Origin: Syntrophomonas sp. UBA5314
GTDB taxonomy: Bacteria > Bacillota > Syntrophomonadia > Syntrophomonadales > Syntrophomonadaceae
DNA length: 64,000 nucleotides
Direction: 5' to 3'
Assembly (NCBI GenBank): GCA_002410325.1
Contig: DHRK01000055.1
Span: 474 to 64,473 of the forward strand
The translations under genes were made by a program, and so were the position numbers. The notes below the pieces were generated by a model, which saw only the letters and a list, made by a program, of their open reading frames with translations, had not been told where the DNA came from and did no database searches. This document shows positions 8,751 through 15,986 of the stretch, piece by piece; position 1 is the stretch's first letter, and every line of letters begins with the position of its first letter.

Positions 8751-8802
8751 GGGATGCCTGTCAGTTGATCCCAGCACTGCTGGCATCCCTAGTTGTTTTT
8801 TT
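8751..8802 (+). terminator. Terminator or attenuator before the xdhC-like operon
   Basis: GGGATGCC (8751-8758) pairs with GGCATCCC (8782-8789), with an inner CCAGCA/TGCTGG palindrome that could form instead, followed by a seven-T run at 8796-8802. It lies only 44 bases before the xdhC-like start, so it may end upstream transcription or attenuate the operon. A TATAAT just after it (about 8816) may be a separate -10 box. Confidence 0.55.
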
Positions 8803-8845
8803 CCGGTATAATTAAGGGTATCAGGAAAATACGAGGTGATTAAAT

Positions 8846-9409
8846 TTGGAAATGCTTTTTAATGGAATAGAGGCACCCTTCAAGGGCGATCAGCTTATCA
8901 TTGCCGGCTCGGGCAATGTTGCGGCCAATATCTGCAGCATTGCCGCCATAACGGGCTATCAGGTGACGGTAATCGGCCATATTGCCGACAAACTTACCCA
9001 AGAAAGGTTTCCTCAGGCCCACCAACTGCTCCTGGGTGATGTCGTGGAATTGCTGAATTCATGTGAGATTACCGAGGAAACCAGCATCGTAGTGGTAACC
9101 CACCAGCACGAATTTGATGAAGAAGCGCTTTGCGCGATCATCAACTCCCCGGCTCGTTACATAGGGGTGTTGGGAAACAAGCGCAAGGTGACTGCCTACT
9201 TTGGTAAATTGAGTTCAATGGGTATTCCCGAAGAAGTGATAAATAGAGTCCATATTCCGATCGGCCTTGACCTGGGCGGGGAGCGGGCGGCGGAAATCGC
9301 CCTGTCTGCGGTGGCCGAAATCCAGGCGGTTAAGTACGGACGCCCGGGAGGATTTTTAACCAATAAGTTTGTTACCAGAGGGAGGGTAATGCGTGACGAA
9401 TTATTTTGA
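8846..9409 (+). CDS. XdhC-family protein, Rossmann domain only
   Basis: A 187-residue protein matching the C-terminal Rossmann domain of XdhC/CoxI proteins, which load sulfurated molybdenum cofactor into xanthine dehydrogenase-type enzymes. Seen are the nucleotide-binding turn IIAGSGNVAANI near residue 18, GVLGNKRK near residue 110, and the family signature HIPIGLDLGGERAAEIALSA. The N-terminal XdhC_CoxI domain is absent. A TTG at 8846 is chosen because GAGGTG lies seven bases before it; an ATG two codons later is too far from that site. It overlaps the next gene by 17 bases and so is co-translated with the FmdE-like gene. A role in Mo/W cofactor handling is inference from family and context. 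Confidence 0.8.
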   Translation: MEMLFNGIEAPFKGDQLIIAGSGNVAANICSIAAITGYQVTVIGHIADKLTQERFPQAHQLLLGDVVELLNSCEITEETSIVVVTHQHEFDEEALCAIINSPARYIGVLGNKRKVTAYFGKLSSMGIPEEVINRVHIPIGLDLGGERAAEIALSAVAEIQAVKYGRPGGFLTNKFVTRGRVMRDELF

Positions 9410-9941
9410 GCAGGACCTGCAAAAGGCGGCTGATTTTCATGGCCATATATGCCAGGGTATTGTGTTCGGGATAAGGATTGCCCGGGCCGGGCTGAAATAC
9501 CTGGGCATAGAAGACCCCAATGAAAACCGTGATTTTATAGTGTTTGTGGAAGCGGATCGCTGTATGGCCGATGCGGTCTATTCGGTAACCGGTTGCACTC
9601 TGGGTAAACGCCGGCTCAAGTGGATGGATTATGGAAAAATGGCGGCCAGCTTTATAGATATACCTACCAGGAGCGGGGTGCGCATTGCGGTAAACGCCGG
9701 CCAGGAAGCTCCGGAAGGTGTAGATATCGTCTCATTCTGGCAGTCCGTACCGGATGAGCAGTTGTTTAAATTCGAAAAGATAAAGGTCGACCTGAAGGAA
9801 GAAGACCTTCCCGGCAAGCCTTTAAGAAAGGCCAAGTGCGAAAAATGCGGTGAAAGGGTTATGGATGGGCGAGAACTCCTCTCTGACGGTCAGGTCTTAT
9901 GCAAAGCCTGCGGGAGTGGCGCCTATTATGTACCAGAATAG
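9393..9941 (+). CDS. FmdE/FwdE-family protein with C-terminal zinc ribbon
   Basis: A 182-residue protein related to subunit E of formylmethanofuran dehydrogenase (FmdE, Pfam PF02663). The N-terminal motif DFHGHICQG (His16, His18, Cys20) is the family hallmark and likely binds a metal. A C-terminal zinc ribbon, CEKCGERV...CKACG, lies near residues 148-173. GTG at 9393 is the start, overlapping the xdhC-like gene by 17 bases. Bacterial members often sit beside molybdenum or tungsten enzyme genes; their biochemical role is not settled. This fits a cluster with XdhC and DUF364 and lies 2.7 kb from formate dehydrogenase. Confidence 0.85.
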   Translation: MTNYFEQDLQKAADFHGHICQGIVFGIRIARAGLKYLGIEDPNENRDFIVFVEADRCMADAVYSVTGCTLGKRRLKWMDYGKMAASFIDIPTRSGVRIAVNAGQEAPEGVDIVSFWQSVPDEQLFKFEKIKVDLKEEDLPGKPLRKAKCEKCGERVMDGRELLSDGQVLCKACGSGAYYVPE

Positions 9942-9952
9942 GGGACGAGACT

Positions 9953-10705
9953 TTGCGGGCCTGGAAAATATATGATGATCTGATTGATAAAATGCCTGAA
10001 GATTTACGGGTGATTGATTGTCTGGTGGGCCTCCACTGGACCCTGGTGCGCTCTGAATGGGGAACCGGTGCGGCCATGACTATAAAAGGAGGCCTGGCCG
10101 GAGAAAAACTGGATAATATTACCCGAATGCCTTTAAAAAGGCTGGCTGCTTATATCAAGTCATGGGACCTGGTGCAGGCTTCTCTGGGCCAGGCGGCTAT
10201 AAACTCAGTTCTTAATACCCCCGGGCATTTCCACCAGCTGACCGGGAACTCGGTTGAGGAGGTCGATTCGGAAGCGGCCAACGGATTTAAGCAGTTTTTA
10301 CCCGAGATAACCGGCAAAAAGGTGGCGGTTATCGGGCATTTTCCCGGAATAGAATCCCTGGCCGCAATATGCCGGCTCTCCATAATAGAGAGGGTTCCCC
10401 AGGAGGGCGACTATCCGGACCCGGCCAGTGAGTTCCTGCTGCCCGCCCAGGACTATGTTTTTTTAAGCGGCACCACCTTTATCAATAAGACCTTGCCGCG
10501 GTTAATTGAGCTGTCCCGGAACGCCAAAACCATACTGGTAGGCCCCAGCGTTCCGATGTCGCCTGTCTTATTTGACTATGGGGTTGAGGCGATAGCCGGT
10601 ATGGTGGTTGTAGATGAGGCCTTATCCTGGAGAGTGATCAAGGAAGGCGGAAAAATGAAGGCTTTTAAACAGAGCGGCAGAATGGTTTGCATACGCCGCC
10701 AATGA
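9953..10705 (+). CDS. DUF364 putative heavy-metal chelation protein
   Basis: About 250 residues with an N-terminal DUF4213-type part and a DUF364 part, annotated in Pfam as a putative heavy-metal chelation domain. Supporting segments are GAAMTIKGG near the N-terminus, KVAVIGHFPGIESLA in the middle, and YVFLSGTTFINKTLPRLIEL. I start at TTG 9953, eight bases after AGGGG and just past the FmdE-like stop; a longer frame from 9899 would overlap FmdE by 43 bases with no ribosome site. It is third in the XdhC-FmdE-DUF364 operon. Relatives occur near molybdenum enzymes and metal transporters, so a part in delivery or sensing of Mo, W or another metal is plausible but unproven. Confidence 0.78.
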   Translation: MRAWKIYDDLIDKMPEDLRVIDCLVGLHWTLVRSEWGTGAAMTIKGGLAGEKLDNITRMPLKRLAAYIKSWDLVQASLGQAAINSVLNTPGHFHQLTGNSVEEVDSEAANGFKQFLPEITGKKVAVIGHFPGIESLAAICRLSIIERVPQEGDYPDPASEFLLPAQDYVFLSGTTFINKTLPRLIELSRNAKTILVGPSVPMSPVLFDYGVEAIAGMVVVDEALSWRVIKEGGKMKAFKQSGRMVCIRRQ

Positions 10706-10915
10706 GTAATCTGAATTGAAAAGTGATTATCGGCCCGTCAAGCAAGGGGTGTGGTTTTGCGTCACAGCAGAAGAGCTCCCCTTTTTAATTTATTTAATTT
10801 GACACCATAACAACTGAAAGCCAACCATATTATGATTTTGAGATAAAATACAATTACAGCTACAAACGCTACATATGCGATACTATATTTAAAATTAGAG
10901 AGGGCTTTTAAGGAA

Positions 10916-11389
10916 ATGAAAAACATCTTTTTCTACCAGACTGATATCGGGGAGGTTGCAATAGCCGCCGATGAAAGGGCGGTAACCAATGTCTATCTAA
11001 AGCGGTCGGAGATCAGTGCTGATGCAGTAGTGCGGGAAACCGGGCTGATCAGCGAGGCGGCCCGGCAGTTGCAGGATTATCTGAAGGGCGGTTTAAAGCA
11101 TTTTGACCTGCCCCTGGCTCCGGTTGGCAGTGAATTTATGCAGCAGGTCTGGGGGGGACTGCTGGCTATTCCATATGGAGAAACCCGGAGCTATAAAGAA
11201 CTGGCCGAGTTCATAGGCAAGCCGCGCGCGTTCCGAGCAGTGGGACAGGCCAACCACCGCAATCCGATTCCGATTTTTATCCCCTGCCACCGGGTTATCG
11301 GAGCCGACGGGAAGCTTACCGGTTATGGGGGTGGCTTGCCGCTCAAGGCCTGGCTCCTGGATTTGGAGAGACGATATCATTCCAGCTAG
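10916..11389 (+). CDS. ogt: Methylated-DNA--protein-cysteine methyltransferase
   Basis: A 157-residue DNA repair protein that transfers the alkyl group from O6-alkylguanine to its own cysteine. The active site IPCHRVIG is present (Cys124), as are the helix-turn-helix segment IPYGETRSYKELAEFIGKP and the arginine finger region RAVGQANHRNP. It has the normal length of the Ogt type. AAGGA precedes the ATG. The 210 bases upstream hold only a weak AAGGGG/CCCCTT hairpin with a T-run (10744-10785), likely ending the DUF364 operon. It appears monocistronic. Confidence 0.95.
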   Translation: MKNIFFYQTDIGEVAIAADERAVTNVYLKRSEISADAVVRETGLISEAARQLQDYLKGGLKHFDLPLAPVGSEFMQQVWGGLLAIPYGETRSYKELAEFIGKPRAFRAVGQANHRNPIPIFIPCHRVIGADGKLTGYGGGLPLKAWLLDLERRYHSS

Positions 11390-11548
11390 CCGGTGCACTG
11401 CCAATTTATACCTGGCTGTTTCGGTGACCAAACGCTGCCCTTTTTCATATAGTACATTATTAGAAAGATCTGGATATTAGGGGCGATAGGTTATGCGGAG
11501 CTTCTCCCGCTATAGATAACGCCCCCAACATTATGAGGAGGGACAGCC

Positions 11549-12496
11549 TTGTCTGTGCATTACGAAAGAAAGAAAGCTACCCGGCAGTTAAAAAGGGGGA
11601 AGGGAGTGGATTGCTATAAAGGCAAGTCGTTAAAAATAGAGATAATTAACAATATTCCGCAACCCTTTCCCACCGCTCCCCCGGCCCCGCCTCAACCCAT
11701 TAACCTGGAAATCCAACAGGCTTCCAATCAAGATGTACAAGACGTTCAGACAACGGTTTCCGTTTTAACATCGGTTATGACGGAGATTAAAAACGATGTT
11801 AACGTAATAACCTCGACTATGACTGATATTGAATCCGATGTCAATGTCATGACTTCAGTTGTATCCGAAACGAAAACCGAGGTTGATGTTATAACTTCTG
11901 TTATGACGGACATACAATCGGATGTTAATGTAATTACCTCCGTTTTGGCCAGTTCTACAATAGGGTTAGCAGAAATACAGCGTGAGACCAGCAGCGTTGA
12001 AGGGGCGGTTCTCGATCCCCATTTCGGCCTGGAAGCACTCGCGGCGGACATAATAAATGCCAATACCAGCCTGTATGATATCAGAAACGAAATAATAAGC
12101 AGAGTCAACGAGATGGGTCCGGGCCGGGCCAAGCTGACTTCAGGACCATGGGTGGCCAGCAACCAATACCTGGAGATCCGGGTGCTGAACACTACTGACG
12201 CTAAAGTTGGCCCCATAACCGCAACTGCCTATGATCTGGAGCAGAATCCCAGGGCAGTGCTGCTTAGAAACCCCCTTCCCATGCCAATTACGGCGACTTT
12301 TTACATCTCCCCCAACTCCTCCAAGACCGTATCTTTCATGTATGATATGAACGGGGATTTCCTGGAATCGCTTGAGGGCAAGGCTCTGGAATTGGAGTTT
12401 AGCGGACTGAGTGAAGGGGTATATGTATTTTCGCGTACTATTGATGCGAATAGAACAGGCAGCAGCGATGTTTTAAACAGCTATTGCTTTATATAG
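11549..12496 (+). CDS. Coiled-coil repeat protein of unknown function
   Basis: A 315-residue protein not recognised as a known family. A basic N-terminus (about residues 1-30) is followed by a proline-rich linker (PTAPPAPPQP), then about four and a half copies of a 14-residue repeat of the form VNVITSVMTDIESD from residue 70 to about 138. Two heptads per repeat suggest a parallel coiled-coil stalk. The C-terminal 120 residues look beta-rich (TSGPWVASNQYLEIRVLN) and could be a receptor or surface-layer domain. No signal peptide or membrane helix is seen. TTG at 11549 is the start, after GAGGAGGG. The architecture recalls trimeric fibre or spore-surface proteins; that is only a guess. Confidence 0.7.
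   Translation: MSVHYERKKATRQLKRGKGVDCYKGKSLKIEIINNIPQPFPTAPPAPPQPINLEIQQASNQDVQDVQTTVSVLTSVMTEIKNDVNVITSTMTDIESDVNVMTSVVSETKTEVDVITSVMTDIQSDVNVITSVLASSTIGLAEIQRETSSVEGAVLDPHFGLEALAADIINANTSLYDIRNEIISRVNEMGPGRAKLTSGPWVASNQYLEIRVLNTTDAKVGPITATAYDLEQNPRAVLLRNPLPMPITATFYISPNSSKTVSFMYDMNGDFLESLEGKALELEFSGLSEGVYVFSRTIDANRTGSSDVLNSYCFI
11756..11962 (+). repeat. 42-base tandem coding repeats
   Basis: Four and a half in-frame units of 42 bases encode 14-residue repeats (VSVLTSVMTEIKND, VNVITSTMTDIESD, VNVMTSVVSETKTE, VDVITSVMTDIQSD). The units differ at many synonymous sites, so the array is old rather than freshly expanded. Confidence 0.8.
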
Positions 12497-12538
12497 AAAG
12501 ATGGGGCGGTTCCTCCATTTTTGAACCGTCCCATCTTT
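12497..12538 (+). terminator. Hairpin after the coiled-coil gene
   Basis: AAAGATGGGGCGGTTC (12497-12512) pairs with GAACCGTCCCATCTTT (12523-12538) over 16 bp with one G-U pair. It starts directly at the stop codon. There is no T-run, so it may be a REP-like element as well as a terminator; the GGACGGTTC core resembles the palindrome at 71-166. Confidence 0.55.
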
Positions 12539-12586
12539 GATGCGTGTATGGCCGATGCTTGCTTAAACTCGTGTTTGAAGGAGGAA

Positions 12587-13624
12587 CTACTGATCGGTCC
12601 AGTCTTCCAGCCTCTGGGTAAGTGAGCCGCCCGGCATGCTCTGTTCTTTAACCAGACCCAAACCGGGAGCGTACCAGCGCTTGAACTTCAAGCCCACGGC
12701 TTGATTGTCAACCTCGACTACCAGGCAGTGTTCAAAGGTCTTGCCGCTTACGCTAATCTTTTGGTCCAGAGCGGCCACCTTCGAATAGACGCTCCCGTTA
12801 TCGCTCTCGTAACTCCAGGTTTGCCCGGCATGTAAACCGTCTTTAAGCCAGGGCGCCAGTTCACCTTCTCCCGGGTAGCTTTCATATACTTCGTACGTGC
12901 CATCCTGGACCGCGACATAGTGATGGTTGTATTCCGGGGTCCCGCCGTATGCGTCGACTACGGTTGCGGTGCTCAGTATGTACGTGCTTGTGGAAGCGGG
13001 CTTGCGGGTGTAGAGGGTTTCATAGCCTTCCTCACCGTCGGGGTACACGACATAATAGTGTAGTACGTAGCCGGCGGTGGGCAAATAAGTCTCCGAAGCG
13101 GTCAGTTCATTCGATTCCGGTGGGTCTGACTGATCTCCGCTGCTGATAGTGGCGGTTCGGGTGGCTCCGTTCCAATCGACATTGGCCCCGAAGCCTCTGG
13201 CAATAAAGCTCAAAGGCACGCACATGCGGCTGTTAACGATTTCCGGCGCTACGTCCATGTCAACTGCCGTATCGCTGCCGAATTCATTGACAAAATGAGC
13301 TCCCCGGTCGTCCACGGTAAGGAATAGCTGAACGTTCCGGTACTCAATGCGAGCCTGAAGCCCACTTTCCGTGCCATAGGCGCTGACATCGGCGCCAAAA
13401 GCCAGGGCGATGGCGCTCAAGGGCACCATAGTCCGCCCGTCTTTTATATAAGGAGCTGCATCCAGTTGTTGACTGCTGCCGTCGACCAGCATGGTCCGGC
13501 TGCCGATCTGCATTTTGATGGTGGCTGCTTGAGCGGACAGCGCAAATAGCAAGGTAAATAAAATTGCCAGCAGGCTTACTTGCAGGAGCCTGCTTCCTAC
13601 TCGGCCGTTGGATATAATTCCCAT
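12587..13624 (-). CDS. Secreted stalk-domain protein with shared C-terminal domain
   Basis: A 345-residue exported protein. After a signal peptide (SLLAILFTLLFALSAQAA) come two copies of the copper-amine-oxidase N-terminal-like stalk domain, marked by GRTMVPLSAIALAFGADV and SRMCVPLSFIARGFGANVDW. A C-terminal domain of about 150 residues follows, with CLVVEVDNQAVGLKF and YAPGLGLVKE. This C-terminal part is clearly related to the zinc-ribbon membrane protein at 39298-40335. The ATG at 13624 is preferred over 13693 because GGAGG precedes it and the signal peptide then starts normally. Stalk domains occur in clostridial cell-surface proteins; the role of the C-terminal domain is unknown. Confidence 0.8.
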   Translation of the reverse strand: MGIISNGRVGSRLLQVSLLAILFTLLFALSAQAATIKMQIGSRTMLVDGSSQQLDAAPYIKDGRTMVPLSAIALAFGADVSAYGTESGLQARIEYRNVQLFLTVDDRGAHFVNEFGSDTAVDMDVAPEIVNSRMCVPLSFIARGFGANVDWNGATRTATISSGDQSDPPESNELTASETYLPTAGYVLHYYVVYPDGEEGYETLYTRKPASTSTYILSTATVVDAYGGTPEYNHHYVAVQDGTYEVYESYPGEGELAPWLKDGLHAGQTWSYESDNGSVYSKVAALDQKISVSGKTFEHCLVVEVDNQAVGLKFKRWYAPGLGLVKEQSMPGGSLTQRLEDWTDQ

Positions 13625-13750
13625 TAAATCGCCTCCTCTTATTATTCCTCCAGTTTCTTTAGTGTCCAATATTTTCTGTCTCACGTCCAGCATTTATTGC
13701 GCCCAAGTCTGAGTTGCACTCAAATTGGTTTCCGTTGGGGCAGAGTGTAG

Positions 13751-13774
13751 AAAAAGGGGGCCATATCCCCCTTT
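13751..13774 (-). terminator. Terminator after the UGA-containing gene
   Basis: AAAGGGGG (13753-13760) pairs with CCCCCTTT (13767-13774); on the minus strand the stem is followed by TTTTT. It lies six bases after the TGA stop of the DUF1858 gene, supporting that gene as a transcribed unit. Confidence 0.75.
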
Positions 13775-13779
13775 CAAGC

Positions 13780-14034
13780 TCAATTCTTCTTCTTGTTTTT
13801 TAACAATGACCGCAGGGTCACCGGTTGTTGGCGGCTTATTTCATATTCCTGCTTCATCTTCTCCAGTTTGTTTATGAGTTCGTCCAGATTTTGGCCGCTG
13901 TCTCGAGCAGCCTGCTCGAGAGTCAGTGAACCGACGCCTCAACCCATGCACTTTACCCGGTGGTCGGCCAGCAAGCGCTGTGAACCAGGAATATCGCGTA
14001 AAATCTCCTTGATCGGAGTCGTTCGGGAATACAT
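13780..14034 (-). CDS. Putative selenoprotein, DUF1858 redox-disulfide domain
   Basis: An 84-residue frame from ATG 14034 to TGA 13780 that contains one in-frame TGA (13939-13941) at codon 32. Read through, it gives IKEILRDIPGSQRLLADH, RVKCMG-U-GVGSLTLEQAA and LDELINKLEKM, which matches the DUF1858 hybrid-cluster-associated redox-disulfide domain (hClGC then TLEEAA and a helical end). UGA replaces the second Cys of the CxxC pair, giving CxxU. A perfect 9-bp stem with a GGC loop starts 26 bases after the UGA, as bacterial SECIS elements do. A GGGGGG ribosome site precedes the ATG and a terminator follows the stop. Without Sec insertion the product would be 31 residues. It is probably a small cytoplasmic thiol/selenol redox protein; its partner is unknown. 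Confidence 0.75.
13901..13921 (-). promoter_or_regulatory. SECIS-like hairpin in the DUF1858 gene
   Basis: On the minus strand TCTCGAGCA and TGCTCGAGA form a perfect 9-bp stem with loop GGC. The loop begins 26 bases after the in-frame UGA and starts with G. Known bacterial SECIS elements have a small apical loop 16-37 bases from the UGA with a G among the first two loop bases, so this fits. Confidence 0.7.
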
Positions 14035-14150
14035 TGTTACACCCCCCTGATTTATCTCATGTTTTTGTCACATTCTCTTCTATGTAACCGGGGCTCCATA
14101 TAGATAAAACCCGGTTGGGCTTGGAAAAACGGCCCCCGGTTGCCCGCCGG

Positions 14151-14984
14151 TCATGAATGGCAGGCCTCCCGCATCAGCCTGATTTCCTCGGCGTAACCGG
14201 GTAATTCATTGGGGGTCTCCAGATAAAAGGGCAGGTGGCGCAGCCGGGGATGCTTGATGACGTTTATCAAACCTTCCATACCGATACTGCCCTCCCCGAT
14301 TTTGGCATGGCGGTCCTTGTGGCTGGCATAGGGGGTCAGGCTGTCATTCAGATGGATGGCTTTCAGCTTGTTAAGGCCGATTATCTCATCAAATTGCGCC
14401 AGAACCCGGTCCAGATCCTTGACGATATCGTAGCCGGCTGAATATACGTGGCAGGTATCTAGGCATACTCCCATTTTTTCAGCCAGATTTACACTGTTCA
14501 AAATGGCCTTGAGCTCTTCAAAGCGGCTGCCCACTTCGCTGCCTTTACCGGACATGGCCTCCAGCAAAACCGTGGTGCTCTGTTCTGGCCGCAAGACCTT
14601 GTTGAGCAGTTGGGTGATGTGTTCAATACCGGCCTCAATCCCCTGACCGCCGTGGTTGCCCGGATGGAAATTATACAGGTTGTTGGGTAGATACTCCATT
14701 CTGTCCAGGTCTTCATTCATTACCAAAAGGGCAAATTCTCTGACATAGGCTTCGGGAGAACACGGGTTGAGGGTGTAGGGGGCGTGGCCCAAAATTGGCG
14801 CAAAATTATGCTCCCGGGTCAGCTGCATCAACGCCGCGGCATCTTTGGGGTCCATCGCTTTAGCTTTACTGCCCCGAGGATTGCGGGTGAAGAACTGAAA
14901 GGTATTGGCTCCGATAGAAAGGGCTTGCTTGCCCATATGCAGATATCCTTTTGATGCAGACAAATGGCACCCTATATTTAACAT
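14151..14984 (-). CDS. nfo: Endonuclease IV (AP endonuclease)
   Basis: A 277-residue TIM-barrel, three-zinc apurinic/apyrimidinic endonuclease that cuts 5' to abasic sites in base excision repair. Metal-ligand segments are visible: GHAPYTLN (His), NFHPGNHGGQG (His), LLEAMSGKGSEVG (Glu), CLDTCHVYSAGYD (Asp, His), HLNDS and DRHAKIGEG (Asp-His), and FYLETPNE (Glu). The length is typical. The ATG has CGGAGG upstream. It stands alone between the DUF1858 gene and a small HTH regulator. Confidence 0.95.
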   Translation of the reverse strand: MLNIGCHLSASKGYLHMGKQALSIGANTFQFFTRNPRGSKAKAMDPKDAAALMQLTREHNFAPILGHAPYTLNPCSPEAYVREFALLVMNEDLDRMEYLPNNLYNFHPGNHGGQGIEAGIEHITQLLNKVLRPEQSTTVLLEAMSGKGSEVGSRFEELKAILNSVNLAEKMGVCLDTCHVYSAGYDIVKDLDRVLAQFDEIIGLNKLKAIHLNDSLTPYASHKDRHAKIGEGSIGMEGLINVIKHPRLRHLPFYLETPNELPGYAEEIRLMREACHS

Positions 14985-15103
14985 GCAATTAAACCTCCGC
15001 CCGACGATCGTTCAGTTTCTAGTCAACATTTTTATTATCTTGCAGGGAGATCAAAATATCCAGTCTTATTTAGAATCATAAGCTTTGAATTTACCGAGAG
15101 TAT

Positions 15104-15313
15104 TCATTCGAAATAAAATAGATCTTCAAATTTCTTATCCAGAGCGATACAAAGAATAAGAGCTAATTTTGCAGTCGGGCAGAATTGTCCTGTTTCGATC
15201 GAACTTATAGTTTGACGTGATACACCAACCAGTCCCGCTAAATCACCTTGCGATAGACTCTTTTCAGCTCTAGCCACTTTTAACCGGTTTTTTAATACCA
15301 GTTTATTATTCAT
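15104..15313 (-). CDS. Small XRE/Cro-type transcriptional regulator
   Basis: A 69-residue single-domain helix-turn-helix protein of the YozG type. The HTH is seen in LSQGDLAGLVGVSRQTISSIE and the C-terminal KFEDLFYFE is typical of this family of compact regulators. It follows the membrane protein gene by six bases and has a GGAGG site. Such pairs (small HTH plus small membrane protein) are common in Firmicutes, and the HTH protein usually represses its own operon; the repeats at 15663-15742 are likely its operator. Confidence 0.88.
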   Translation of the reverse strand: MNNKLVLKNRLKVARAEKSLSQGDLAGLVGVSRQTISSIETGQFCPTAKLALILCIALDKKFEDLFYFE

Positions 15314-15319
15314 AAAGTG

Positions 15320-15631
15320 CTACCTCCCAATAAAGAACAGATAAATATACCAGCTGACAATAAGAGTCCCAATTATACCTAACACAAGATAGGCTTTCTT
15401 TTTTAAATTTTTATATTGATAAATACTGGACGCAGCCCAGTAAGCCCAAAAAATAGCTGAATATCCCGCTATACTTCCACCTCTGACAGCGGAGGCAATA
15501 CCAAAAAGTGCTGCCAGGCTCATCATGGCGATTACTCCCCAAGAAAAAGAAGTATGATAAAAGCTCTCTTCCCTTTCATCCATATATTTATTGTCTTTCC
15601 GGCTTTGTCGCAATACTTCTTCTTTATTCAT
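15320..15631 (-). CDS. Small membrane protein, DUF6442-like
   Basis: A 103-residue protein starting MNKEEVLRQSRK, with DEREES in the N-terminal soluble part and three hydrophobic segments (GVIAMMSLAALFGIASAV, YSAIFWAYWAASSIYQY, YLVLGIIGTLIVSWYIYLFF). The ATG at 15631 with AAAGGAG upstream is chosen over the longer frame at 15667. It resembles DUF6442 proteins that pair with a small HTH regulator, as here. Function is unknown. Confidence 0.78.
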   Translation of the reverse strand: MNKEEVLRQSRKDNKYMDEREESFYHTSFSWGVIAMMSLAALFGIASAVRGGSIAGYSAIFWAYWAASSIYQYKNLKKKAYLVLGIIGTLIVSWYIYLFFIGR

Positions 15632-15662
15632 TTCTAAAAACTCCTTTCGGGTCCCTTGACTT

Positions 15663-15742
15663 GACAAGTATAATTGTCATATATAAAACATAACTTGTCA
15701 ATATCATAACATAACTTTGCAGGTAGACAAGTATAATTATCA
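15663..15742. promoter_or_regulatory. Operator-like repeats upstream of the HTH/membrane pair
   Basis: GACAAGTATAATTGTCA at 15663-15679 and GACAAGTATAATTATCA at 15726-15742 are near-identical direct repeats. The first is also an imperfect palindrome (GACAA...TTGTC). A further TTGTC half-site lies at 15694-15698. The spacing and position before the two-gene unit fit an operator for the small XRE regulator. Confidence 0.6.
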
Positions 15743-15986
15743 ATAAACATTTAAACTTGCGCCTGGGTTAAAACCTACAAGATTGATTGAATAATCTGAA
15801 GGAAGGCTTAATAGTAACGATTGTTCTTGTGCCCACCTGATTCACTCAACTCACTGAACGTATGAAAAGTTCTAATTTTGGGTTAAAATTCAGAAAATAG
15901 ATGGTACTGCATAAAAAGTTCAAATACAACAGGGGTCAGGAATCAAGCGGATGGGTAAAGAGATAAACGCGGCGAGGGGGAGCATT

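Noticed and set aside
13793..14050. An 85-codon plus-strand frame
   Set aside because: It is the antisense shadow of the UGA-containing DUF1858 gene on the minus strand, which has the domain match, ribosome site and terminator.
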